A stretch of DNA of 62,008 bases from a bacterium BMS3Abin03 (GTDB lineage: Bacteria; Bacteroidota; Ignavibacteria; Ignavibacteriales; Ignavibacteriaceae): assembly GCA_002898075.1 (NCBI GenBank), contig BDSV01000176.1, forward strand, positions 1 through 62,008. The letters run 5' to 3'. The translations under genes were made by a program, and so were the position numbers. Positions 25,404 to 34,048 of the stretch are shown here, one piece after another. Under the pieces are notes generated by a model. The model saw only the letters and a list, made by a program, of their open reading frames with translations, had not been told where the DNA came from and made no database searches. Positions within the stretch are counted from its first letter, which is position 1; the number at the start of each line of letters is the position of its first letter.

Positions 25404-28400
25404 TGATATTAACAAAGTACGGTAAAGAAGAAATAAATTTGGATTCGCTGATTGATGACGGAATCAAGTCCCGTAAGCTGGGTGAATTCCTTTTTATAGT
25501 TCCCACAAACAGGAAGATACGTTATCTTAAGAGAGAGCTGATTTCCCTTTCGCCAAACGGTGTGATAACGGGATTAAATTTAGAAACCATCGGAACATTT
25601 GCTGCAGGATTGCTTTTCGGTACGGTTGACAGGTCGCAGCTCGTAAGCGAGGAAGCTGCAATAGTTCTTCTGAGCCAAAGCTTTCAGGAAACTGATCTCA
25701 AATACTTTTCGGGCTATAAAGGTGAAATCCCCTTCGGTACGCTCGAGAAGGTGAAGAATGTTATTTCAGAATATAAGCTGCATGGAATAACCCCCGGAAT
25801 TTTAAGAGCCGAAGCTTCAAAATTAACCGGTGCTGAAAAGTTAAAAGCAGAAGACATTGCAAATATTTATGAGATTTATAAAAGGAAATTCAAGTCGATA
25901 GGCGTTAAAGAAATTGGTGACGTTTATAACGAACTGAATAGTAAGAGTGAAAAAGAGTATTCGCAGCTTTTCACGAAAAATTATGCGGGCGTAAAAAAAA
26001 TTATCATCAACGGGTTTGATGAATTTACCAAACCGGAAATCGAAATTATTAATTCATCCGCAGAGATAAGGGAAATCGAACTGTATGTTTATTTCGATTA
26101 TTACAAATATAATCCGCTTATCTTTTCTCATCTCGATTCCTGCTACAAGATGCTGACGGATAAGGGGTTTAAAGTAATAAAAGATCTTTCAGTTGCCGAA
26201 CAAACTGATTTTTTAAGTGAGATAAAAGAAAAGCTGTTTCTGAAAAGGCAAAAATCTGTTAACACAAAATTCAGTGCCCAACTAACCGAAATTTCTGCAT
26301 TCAACCGTGAAAATGAGATTGAACTTATCGCTAAAGAAATAAAAGATCTAATCCTTACTAAAAAAATTAAGCCGAACAAAATTTGTATCGCTTTCAATCT
26401 AATCAAACCTTATTCTCCGGTTGTAAGAGATCAGCTTTCTCTTTACGGTATCCCGTTCAATTTAACAGACCGGCTTTCACTCAGCACTTCGGCTCCAATA
26501 ATTGCAATCATCAACCTGCTGGAAATAATTGAAAATGATTTCTACTACAAGAACATATTTCGCGCATTAAGCAGTCGTTTTGTTAAATTGAAAGATTTTG
26601 ATCTCACCAATCTTTTAAAAGCATCGGTTGAATTGAAAGTTGTTTCCGGTTTGAACAACTGGAAAGAGCGTCTGAATAATGCAATAATTGAATCGCAATA
26701 CGAAGATGAATCGTACAACGAAATGAAGCGCTACGATGTGGATTATGAAAAAGCGCTGAAAGATATTGAATCGCTTAACGCATTCCTCGTTCCGTTCGAA
26801 AAACAGATGACATTAAAAGAGTTTTACGATAAGCTGCTTGGACTGATATACAATCTGGATTTTCACATAAACCTGCTGAGCGGTAACGATGACTCTGTTG
26901 AAATGAACGTGAAAGCCGTAACGACTTTTCTGAACAGTGTTGAAGAGTTATTAACCTTGTTTGAAATTGAATACGGAAGTGAAAAGAAGTTCCCTCTGAA
27001 ATTCTTTCTTAGCCAGATTAAAACACTTGCTGCATTCAGCCGGTACAATGTGAAAGAAAAACCGGGCTATGGAGTTCAGGTAACAGCGTTGAATGAGATA
27101 CGGGGATTGAAATTTGATTACATCTTTATTGCAGGACTTACCGATGGCGATTTTCCCACGCGTTTTTCTCCCGAAATATTCTTCTCCGGTTCTTTTGCAA
27201 AAGAAGAAATCAGGCACCAGACTGAAGAGCGGTATCATTTTTATCAGGCGCTTTGTTCATGGGAAAAAGGTTTGTATCTCACTCATCCCGTAACAGATGA
27301 CAAGAAAGAACTTGTCGAATCGAATTTTTTAATTGAATTTAAAAATCTTTTTGAGGTAAAGAAGAAAACTTCCGAAGATTATTCCGGAACAATTTATTCG
27401 AAGGAAGAATTATTAAAACACATCGGTGAAAATATCAGCAGGGGAGTTAAAGATTTCAGTCTGTCCGAAAACACAGCAATTAATTTAGATGGAATAAAAA
27501 AAGCGGTAGATGTGAACAATGTTAGGATTAAAGAACCGGTTACAGAATCAATTTATACGGGAACGCTGTCTAAAAAGCTTTCTGAAAATAGTAAAGCCGA
27601 ATTGGAGAAATATAAAGAGAAGCAGTTTTCAATTACTCAGTTGGAGACTTATGCAAAATGCCCATTTAAATATTTTGCCGAAAGAGTGCTGCATCTTTCA
27701 ACTATAGAGGAACCTACCGAAGAAATTGAAGCACTGGAAATGGGAAGTCTCCTCCACAGCATTCTTTTTGAATTCTATTCAACAATAACCGAAAAGGGGA
27801 TAGTGCTGCAAGGCGCAGAAGATAAAGATTTTCGTGAATGCGAAAAACTGATCTTTGATATTGCCGGAAAGAAGATTGATAAACTAAATTTTAATTCCGC
27901 ACTAACTTTTTATGAAAAAGAAAAAATCCTCGGGATCGAAGGAGATAAACATCAATCGTTGCTTTATAAGTTTTTGCAGGAAGAAAGGGAAACCTCAGAC
28001 GGATTCATTCCTAAATATTTTGAACTTGCATTCGGCAGGATTGATAAAATTTCCGGTGATAAATCGCTTATTGCAAGCGAGTTTGAAGTTGCCGGTGTGA
28101 AGGTAAGAGGAAAAATAGACAGGGTTGATTTAAACGAGAACAGCGGAACAGTTAAAGTAATCGATTATAAACTCAGCGGTAAAAAACCGGCGGGAAAGGA
28201 TATTACAAACGGATTATCTCTGCAATTACCGCTCTATATGTACGCCGCCGTTGAACTGATAAAAACGCAAATGAATAAAAACTATGAACCATTCGGCTCT
28301 GCGATTTATTCATTAAAATACAGCAGAGAAGAGTTTGGACAAACACTTATAAAAACAATAAGATCGAGAAATCCTTCTGCAGAAAAAATAATTGAGAATT

Positions 28401-28558
28401 CGAAAGAGATGATTGAAATCTGTATAAATGCAATCAAAGAATATACTTCACAAATTACCGAAGGCAGGTTTAATCTATCCACGCTTGAAGACAGGGAAAA
28501 TAAAGTTTGCAGGTATTGTGAATTCAAATCGATTTGCAGGATACAGGAAGTGAATTAA
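25403..28558 (+). CDS. AddB/RexB-like protein with PD-(D/E)XK nuclease domain
   Basis: 1051 residues resembling the AddB subunit of AddAB-type recombination helicase-nucleases. The N-terminal ~700 residues are UvrD-like helicase-related (VPTNRKIRYLKREL; FDYIFIAGLTDGDFP near residue 571). There is no Walker A lysine motif, so this half is probably not an ATPase. The C-terminal nuclease is well kept: FSITQLETYAKCPFKYF near 745, EMGSLLHSILFEF, GKIDRVDL, VIDYKLSGKKPAG and the Gln-containing LSLQLPLYMYA. A Cys in YAKC plus three in VCRYCEFKSIC fit the four ligands of the AddB iron-sulphur cluster. An AddA partner is not in this window. It overlaps the CYTH gene by one base. Confidence 0.85.
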   Translation: MILTKYGKEEINLDSLIDDGIKSRKLGEFLFIVPTNRKIRYLKRELISLSPNGVITGLNLETIGTFAAGLLFGTVDRSQLVSEEAAIVLLSQSFQETDLKYFSGYKGEIPFGTLEKVKNVISEYKLHGITPGILRAEASKLTGAEKLKAEDIANIYEIYKRKFKSIGVKEIGDVYNELNSKSEKEYSQLFTKNYAGVKKIIINGFDEFTKPEIEIINSSAEIREIELYVYFDYYKYNPLIFSHLDSCYKMLTDKGFKVIKDLSVAEQTDFLSEIKEKLFLKRQKSVNTKFSAQLTEISAFNRENEIELIAKEIKDLILTKKIKPNKICIAFNLIKPYSPVVRDQLSLYGIPFNLTDRLSLSTSAPIIAIINLLEIIENDFYYKNIFRALSSRFVKLKDFDLTNLLKASVELKVVSGLNNWKERLNNAIIESQYEDESYNEMKRYDVDYEKALKDIESLNAFLVPFEKQMTLKEFYDKLLGLIYNLDFHINLLSGNDDSVEMNVKAVTTFLNSVEELLTLFEIEYGSEKKFPLKFFLSQIKTLAAFSRYNVKEKPGYGVQVTALNEIRGLKFDYIFIAGLTDGDFPTRFSPEIFFSGSFAKEEIRHQTEERYHFYQALCSWEKGLYLTHPVTDDKKELVESNFLIEFKNLFEVKKKTSEDYSGTIYSKEELLKHIGENISRGVKDFSLSENTAINLDGIKKAVDVNNVRIKEPVTESIYTGTLSKKLSENSKAELEKYKEKQFSITQLETYAKCPFKYFAERVLHLSTIEEPTEEIEALEMGSLLHSILFEFYSTITEKGIVLQGAEDKDFRECEKLIFDIAGKKIDKLNFNSALTFYEKEKILGIEGDKHQSLLYKFLQEERETSDGFIPKYFELAFGRIDKISGDKSLIASEFEVAGVKVRGKIDRVDLNENSGTVKVIDYKLSGKKPAGKDITNGLSLQLPLYMYAAVELIKTQMNKNYEPFGSAIYSLKYSREEFGQTLIKTIRSRNPSAEKIIENSKEMIEICINAIKEYTSQITEGRFNLSTLEDRENKVCRYCEFKSICRIQEVN

Positions 28559-28576
28559 TTATAGTTTTGGTGAAAA

Positions 28577-28894
28577 TATTAACTCAAGTTGACCGAATTT
28601 TTTTTTGTTCGTTTAGAAACCGTTGAAAAGGTTAAATTATTAAGTTGGTTATGAAGCAGCCCACGACTTAAGTGTCTGTTGCAGAGCTACTTTTTGTCAC
28701 TCTGATCCCCGACTCGTCGGGGAGAAGAGTCTCAAACATAGTAAGGTTGAGATTCTTCATTCCGCTTCGCTTCATTCAGAATGACAATTCAGACTTGTGC
28801 GACACAGACTTAAGTCGAGGGTTACTGAAACAAAAAAGGTTTTTTTGAAACCGTTTTAACGGTTTACCAAAACTACCTGTCAACTTGAATTAAT
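28577..28894. mobile_element. MITE-like nested inverted-repeat element
   Basis: About 318 bp without coding capacity, built as nested inverted repeats. The outer ends TATTAACTCAAGTTGAC (28577-28593) and GTCAACTTGAATTAATA (28878-28894) are imperfect terminal repeats. Inside, CCCACGACTTAAGTGTCTG near 28660 faces CAGACTTAAGTCGAGGG near 28805. Inside that, GTCACTCTGA faces TCAGAATGAC, GAAGAGTCTCAA faces TTGAGATTCTTC, and CCCCGACTCGTCGGGG is at the core. The inner GTCAYTCTGA...GAAGA(G/A)TCTC unit resembles a repeat common in genomes of this group. No transposase is nearby, so any movement would need one in trans. Confidence 0.6.
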
Positions 28895-28954
28895 AAAATA
28901 CTATTTACATTATAAATATTATACTCACTTATTTTTTTATGGGTTAAAGTTTTG

Positions 28955-30913
28955 ATGCAACGGGCACTTTACTTTTTAATTGCTGTTTTATTTTTGTCTT
29001 CATTTAATCTTACACTGTCACAAACTTTACGGTGTGGCACTACGGATTATATGGAACAGATGATGCTTCAGAATCCATCATGGGAGGAAAAGCTCGTCGG
29101 GATGGAAGAACAAACGCAGACAATAATTCAGCAAAACCCGTCTTTTCTATCAACTGAAACAATAACAGTTATACCGGTTGTAGTACATGTTGTTTATCAC
29201 ACAGAAGAAGAGAATATTTCGGATCCTATGATTTACTCGCAGATAGATGTATTAAACGAAGACTACAGGAAGATGCCCGGTACAAACGGATGGAACAATA
29301 ATCCGGTTGGAGCCGATACTAAGTATGAATTCAGAATGGCTACGGTAGACCCGGACGGTAATCCAACCGATGGAATAACCAGAACACACACGGAGAAAAT
29401 AGTATTCGGTGTCGATAATACTGTAAAGTTCAATGCAAGCGGTGGACACGATGCCTGGCCCACTAATAAATACCTCAACATCTGGGTTTGTAATTTAGGC
29501 GATGGTTATAAAGGATATTCACAATTTCCGGGTGGCGATCCTGCTACCGACGGTGTAGTTATTCTTTATACTGCATTTGGAAGACCATCTTCTTTACCCC
29601 CGTATAATTACGGCAGAACCACAACACACGAAATCGGTCATTGGTTATATCTTTATCATACGTTCTGGAATGGATGCGATCCTCCCGGAGATTTTTGCAG
29701 CGACACACCGTACGAAAGTGAACCTAATTTAGGCTGCCCGGTAGGCCATATTTCATGCGGTTCTATAGATATGGTTGAGAATTATATGGATTACACTGAT
29801 GATATTTGTAAAAATATATTTACCAATGATCAGGATAACCGGATGGATGTTGCAGTAAATGTGTTTCGTAACGAACTCCTGGTTTCTTACAAAGAAACAA
29901 AAAAGATCGATTCAACAGGAGTTACTTATGGCTTTACCGATGTTAACGGAAATATCTATGCATTATTAAATTTTTTAGATGCAGGAACAGTGGACAGCGT
30001 TACGGTTGAAGTTTGGCCTGATTATTATCCGCCCGGTCAGCCGGAAAATACAAAAGCTGTTAAACGGTTTTTTGATTTCAATTCACATGGCGGGGATGGT
30101 TTCGTTGCAACTCTAAAAGTTTTTTATAAAGATTCTGAAGTAATTGGTTTTGAAAACGGGGACGCGAATCTACAATTGTATATGAGAAACGGTAGCAACT
30201 GGATGCTGATGGGTGGAATTGTTGATACGACCGAGAATAGTATTGTTCTTTCAAATGTTTCTCAATTCGGAATTTGGGCAATCGGTGATCCGGATGATGA
30301 TCCTATTCCCGTTGAACTCACTTCCTTTACTGCTTCTCTTAAAATAAACAGTGTAACATTAAATTGGATTACGGCAACCGAAATAAATAATTACGGGTTC
30401 GGGATCGAGAGAAAACTGGTAAATTCATCTTCCGGTAATAATGAAGAAGAAAGTAAGTGGTATAAAACAGGATTCGTTCCGGGTCATGGAACCACAACAG
30501 AACAACATACTTATTCTTTTACAGATGATAAACTTTTCCCCGGTTCGTATGATTACCGCTTGAGGATTATAGATTTTGACGGTGCATTTGATTACAGTAA
30601 TATTGTAAATGTAGAAATAAAGCTGGCATCCCAATATTCATTGAACCAAAATTATCCCAACCCTTTTAACCCAACGACAAAAATTACTTATCAAATTCCC
30701 GGAAAAGGACATGTAATACTTAAAGTGTTCGATATACTTGGTAATGAAATTGCAACGTTAGTCAACGGGATAGAAGATGCCGGTGTTCACGAAATAATTT
30801 TTGATGCTTCATACCCGGCTGACGGCAGGCAAAGTCTTTCAAGCGGAATATACTTTTACACTATATTTGCCGATGGATATACAAAAACAAATAAGATGAT
30901 TTTGCTGAAGTAA
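28955..30913 (+). CDS. M43 (pappalysin/cytophagalysin-type) metallopeptidase with T9SS sorting domain
   Basis: Start ATG 28955 (652 residues); a TTG three bases earlier is in frame. After a signal peptide (LYFLIAVLFLSSFNLTLSQ) and a propeptide, the metzincin motif reads HEIGHWLYLYHTF near residue 224, with the Met-turn region in VENYMDYTDDIC. The normally conserved Gly of HExxHxxGxxH is Tyr here. Cys-rich CDPPGDFCSDTP follows the motif, as in other M43 enzymes. The C-terminal third holds the VPVELTSFTASL Fn3-like module and the NYPNPFNPTTKITYQI ... NKMILLK T9SS domain, so it should be exported to the cell surface or medium. It probably degrades extracellular protein, if the Tyr substitution is tolerated. 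Confidence 0.85.
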   Translation: MQRALYFLIAVLFLSSFNLTLSQTLRCGTTDYMEQMMLQNPSWEEKLVGMEEQTQTIIQQNPSFLSTETITVIPVVVHVVYHTEEENISDPMIYSQIDVLNEDYRKMPGTNGWNNNPVGADTKYEFRMATVDPDGNPTDGITRTHTEKIVFGVDNTVKFNASGGHDAWPTNKYLNIWVCNLGDGYKGYSQFPGGDPATDGVVILYTAFGRPSSLPPYNYGRTTTHEIGHWLYLYHTFWNGCDPPGDFCSDTPYESEPNLGCPVGHISCGSIDMVENYMDYTDDICKNIFTNDQDNRMDVAVNVFRNELLVSYKETKKIDSTGVTYGFTDVNGNIYALLNFLDAGTVDSVTVEVWPDYYPPGQPENTKAVKRFFDFNSHGGDGFVATLKVFYKDSEVIGFENGDANLQLYMRNGSNWMLMGGIVDTTENSIVLSNVSQFGIWAIGDPDDDPIPVELTSFTASLKINSVTLNWITATEINNYGFGIERKLVNSSSGNNEEESKWYKTGFVPGHGTTTEQHTYSFTDDKLFPGSYDYRLRIIDFDGAFDYSNIVNVEIKLASQYSLNQNYPNPFNPTTKITYQIPGKGHVILKVFDILGNEIATLVNGIEDAGVHEIIFDASYPADGRQSLSSGIYFYTIFADGYTKTNKMILLK

Positions 30914-30936
30914 AATCAGGTTAATCATATATTTTC

Positions 30937-30964
30937 CGTGGGGCGGGACAGTGTCCTGCCACCC
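30937..30964. repeat. Family-B palindromic repeat
   Basis: CGTGGGGCGGGACAGTGTCC followed by TGCCACCCC. The left CCGTGGGGC flank is shared with the copy at 31125. Confidence 0.7.
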
Positions 30965-31124
30965 CCCAAAAAGCAGAGAATATTAAAGCATTAGCAAACA
31001 CTTAAAATTTCTATAAATAATTTCATTTCTCTGTTGGCGTAAATAAAATAGCAAATCACAAAAAACAAATTCAAAATAAATCACAATGCTCAAATCCCAA
31101 TTAACAAAACACACACCTCTTTTT

Positions 31125-31152
31125 CCGTGGGGCGGGACAATTGTCCTGTCAC
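31125..31152. repeat. Family-B palindromic repeat
   Basis: CCGTGGGGCGGGACAATTGT followed by CCTGTCAC; core GGGACAATTGTCC. Same flank as the copy 188 bp upstream. Confidence 0.7.
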
Positions 31153-31220
31153 TTCTAAAAGGAGAAGAATATAAAACCGTAAAGAATAATTAATATCTCC
31201 GTAAAACAATTCCTGTATTT

Positions 31221-31248
31221 CGTAGGGCAGGATAGTGTCCTGCCTTAC
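31221..31248. repeat. Family-B palindromic repeat
   Basis: CGTAGGGCAGGATAGTGTCC followed by TGCCTTAC, 11 bp from the stop of the convergent reprolysin-like gene. Confidence 0.65.
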
Positions 31249-31258
31249 GGGATTGGCA

Positions 31259-33838
31259 CTATTTTAAAAGAACCATCTTTTTTGTCGATACGAACGAACT
31301 TCCGTCGTTACCCTGTGCTGTCAGCGTATAATAATAAACACCGCTTGTTAAACTCGATGCATCGAAATTTAACTCGTGGTAGCCGACGCTATACTCCCCG
31401 TTAGCGAGTAATTCCATTACTTCGCCCAAAGCATTGTAAAGATTTATTTTAACTTTTGAATCTACAGGCAGCGAGAACTTTATAGTTGTAGAAGGATTAA
31501 ACGGATTCGGATAGTTTTGTGAAAGAATAAATACTTCCGGAACATTTACGTCTACATCCACTATTCCTGAATAAGAATATGAACCGTCGTAATCGACTTG
31601 TTTCAACCTGTAACTATATCTGCCGGGATTAACGTTTTTATCAATATAAATATATTCTTGCGGCTGTGTAGTTGTGCCATGTCCGGCAACGAAATATATT
31701 TTTTCCCATATTTGTTGTCCGCCTGTTTTGAATCGTGCTCTTTCTATATCGAAGCCGGCATTATTAAGCTCGGTGGAAGTTGTCCATATTAAGCGCGGAC
31801 CTTCCCGTGTGGTAACAGCGAAAAAAGCGGTAAGTTCAACAGGAACCGGGTTGTCCTCGATTGTAAAATCCTCATCAGAAAGGTCGAAGAAAATATTTCC
31901 CACTGCTTCAACTTTTATTCTTGCCTGGCTTGTAACTTCATTTGGAACTGAAACTTGTTCTGTACCGTCATTCGGTGTATTCGAAACAAGAACAATGGGC
32001 CAGGTATAGCCGCCGTCTGTCGATAGAAGAAGATTTACTTCGGTTACATTAACAGGAGCTGCATCTGTGTTCGCAACACTCCATGTTACAGATTGCATTG
32101 TATTTCCCTGCCAGGTAACCGCAGTATTCGGTGATGTAACTAAAAACGGACCTGCTACATCTGTTACGGTCATTGTTATTTCATCATAGTCAACTCCTCC
32201 TCCGCCTGCACGGTTATCTCTTACGGTTAACCGAAATTTTAATGTACGTGCGTAGGTCGGCAGAAGTTCTCCGATTGTATGGGTGTTAGTTAAAAGATCA
32301 CCCAACTTCGGGAAAATTCTGTATGGTTCTAACGTTGCCTGAAAGCTTCTGAAAATAGGAGCGTTACCGCTTGGGTTGTTCGGATGCCCCGCAGGTCCCA
32401 AATCATATTCTTCCCAGTTATATGTAAGAGTATCTCCATCCGGGTCGGTTGCCGAGCCGGTTAATATAAATGGTGTTTCAACAGGCAGGACATAACCCCC
32501 GGTTCCTGCATCTACAGTAGGAGGGTTATTACCTGTAAGCGTTATTGCGGCACAAGAATTACCGTTACCGAAGTTTGTATAGTTTACAATTTCAACAAAA
32601 GAAATGTTGTGAAAATAATCATCGCTGTGAGCTTGAAGATTTTGATTGCCGCAAATTCCTGCGTATGCCATAATTGTACTGCCGCTTCCCGGTTCATAAG
32701 CTGTCGAACCATTTCTGTTTCCTCCTCCGCATGCATTTGCATTTCCGTTAAATGAGTGGTTCCCACCGAATTGGTGACCCATTTCATGAGCTACATAATC
32801 AATATAAAAATTATCACCTACAGGATTTGAAAGCCCTGTAACACCTCTTGCCTTATAATTATTAATGCAGATAACAGCCAGGTAAGCTACACCGCCGCCG
32901 CCTGTGCTAAAAACATGACCGATATCGTAATTTGCTGAGCCGATTACCGCATCGACATTAGTTTGATTTTGACCCAGCATAGTAAATCCGTTATAATTTG
33001 AATATGGATCGGTTGACGGATCAGTGTAAATCAGTAAGTCGTTGTTTGGAACGAGTTCCATTCTAACTGCAAAATCTCTTTCGTAAACGCCTGTAACACG
33101 GTTAACGGCAACTACTACGGCAGCTAATCCCAGCTCGACCGTTCCCCCGAAAAACATTGTGTACTCGCCTGTTGCCGCACATGCTAAACGATAAGTTCTT
33201 AATTCCGGTCCGGTAGGAGTATCGTAGCCGTTTGCTATTAAATCGCGCAACTGCTGTGCAGCTTCCGAATCTGTTCCATATAAATTGCAAGTGAAATTCA
33301 ATTCTTCTTCGGTAGGTTTATTATCTCTCGTGTAATAAGAGATATAATACTCAGTATCACCCAAACTATAAGGATCGATAAAAACTGTTCCTCTTGCAGA
33401 TAATATCATAGCGTGAAAACCAAGCGGTGTTACATCGAAACGAACCGAAGCAGTTCCGTCATCTGTTCCCTGTCCCAGAAAAGTTTTAATGTTAGGGTAT
33501 TTTGCCGCAAGTTCTTCTGCCATTACAGGAGATTCGACCATTTTAAATTTTGAAAATTCTCCGTTCGGCATAGGTAAACTAATAATGAATGAAGACTGGC
33601 TGACGGGTATTATATTTTCTTCTGGTGCACTTCGCAGAAAAGTTCCCATCCCGTTAAAATCAAGCTGAAGAGTTCTGTAGCTTTCGGGAATAATAAACCG
33701 TTCACCGTTTGTAATAATCGATTCTTCCTGAACATTATTCCATAAAAACTCAGATGAATTTTGCGCAAAGAGTATTCCGGTTGAAAGGAAAAACACACTT
33801 GTTAAAATCATTATTGAAAGAGAAGAATGGAGTCTCAT
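31259..33838 (-). CDS. Reprolysin-like (M12B-type) metallopeptidase with T9SS sorting domain
   Basis: Secreted metzincin of 859 residues. After a signal peptide (SIMILTSVFFLSTGILFAQ) there is a propeptide-like region. The zinc-binding motif HEMGHQFGGNHSFNGN near residue 349 is complete (HExxHxxGxxH), and TIMAYAGICGNQN supplies the Met-turn. A cadherin/PKD-like region (NPPTVDAGTGGYVLPVETPF) and an Ig-like segment follow. The VPVELTAFFAV Fn3-like module and NYPNPFNPSTTIKFSL ... KKMVLLK type-A sorting domain end the protein. It resembles the reprolysin-family peptidases with propeptide found widely in Bacteroidota. It is convergent with the M43 gene and divergent from the M1 gene: three T9SS peptidases in a row. 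Confidence 0.88.
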   Translation of the reverse strand: MRLHSSLSIMILTSVFFLSTGILFAQNSSEFLWNNVQEESIITNGERFIIPESYRTLQLDFNGMGTFLRSAPEENIIPVSQSSFIISLPMPNGEFSKFKMVESPVMAEELAAKYPNIKTFLGQGTDDGTASVRFDVTPLGFHAMILSARGTVFIDPYSLGDTEYYISYYTRDNKPTEEELNFTCNLYGTDSEAAQQLRDLIANGYDTPTGPELRTYRLACAATGEYTMFFGGTVELGLAAVVVAVNRVTGVYERDFAVRMELVPNNDLLIYTDPSTDPYSNYNGFTMLGQNQTNVDAVIGSANYDIGHVFSTGGGGVAYLAVICINNYKARGVTGLSNPVGDNFYIDYVAHEMGHQFGGNHSFNGNANACGGGNRNGSTAYEPGSGSTIMAYAGICGNQNLQAHSDDYFHNISFVEIVNYTNFGNGNSCAAITLTGNNPPTVDAGTGGYVLPVETPFILTGSATDPDGDTLTYNWEEYDLGPAGHPNNPSGNAPIFRSFQATLEPYRIFPKLGDLLTNTHTIGELLPTYARTLKFRLTVRDNRAGGGGVDYDEITMTVTDVAGPFLVTSPNTAVTWQGNTMQSVTWSVANTDAAPVNVTEVNLLLSTDGGYTWPIVLVSNTPNDGTEQVSVPNEVTSQARIKVEAVGNIFFDLSDEDFTIEDNPVPVELTAFFAVTTREGPRLIWTTSTELNNAGFDIERARFKTGGQQIWEKIYFVAGHGTTTQPQEYIYIDKNVNPGRYSYRLKQVDYDGSYSYSGIVDVDVNVPEVFILSQNYPNPFNPSTTIKFSLPVDSKVKINLYNALGEVMELLANGEYSVGYHELNFDASSLTSGVYYYTLTAQGNDGSSFVSTKKMVLLK

Positions 33839-33896
33839 TTTCTATCCCACCTTATATTGTTAATAAATACTAATTATTTACACTGGGCATCTTTTG

Positions 33897-33928
33897 TAAA
33901 GATAAACATCAAATATTTATTTAACAAA
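33897..33928 (-). promoter_or_regulatory. Candidate promoter of the reprolysin-like gene
   Basis: On the minus strand TTTG (33928-33925) is followed after 20 bp by TATCTTTA (33904-33897), a 7 of 8 match to TAnnTTTG. It is about 60 bp upstream of the start codon. AT-rich context makes chance matches possible. Confidence 0.35.
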
Positions 33929-34048
33929 TCTTTATCTTTACCAGTTAAATTATTAATTAATTAGCGGGATGAATTTTTAGGACTCTTTTTTCGCTGATGA
34001 AATTAAATTGTAATAGTTTTTATATAGTATTTTTTCCAGGAGGATAAA

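Larger units (their letters stand above)
30914..31258. other. Intergenic region with three family-B palindromes
   Basis: 345 bp between convergent T9SS peptidase genes. Family-B palindromes lie at 30937-30964, 31125-31152 and 31221-31248. AT-rich sequence with CAAAT/AATCACAA words (about 31020-31110) lies between the first two. No open frame or U-tract terminator was seen. Confidence 0.65.
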
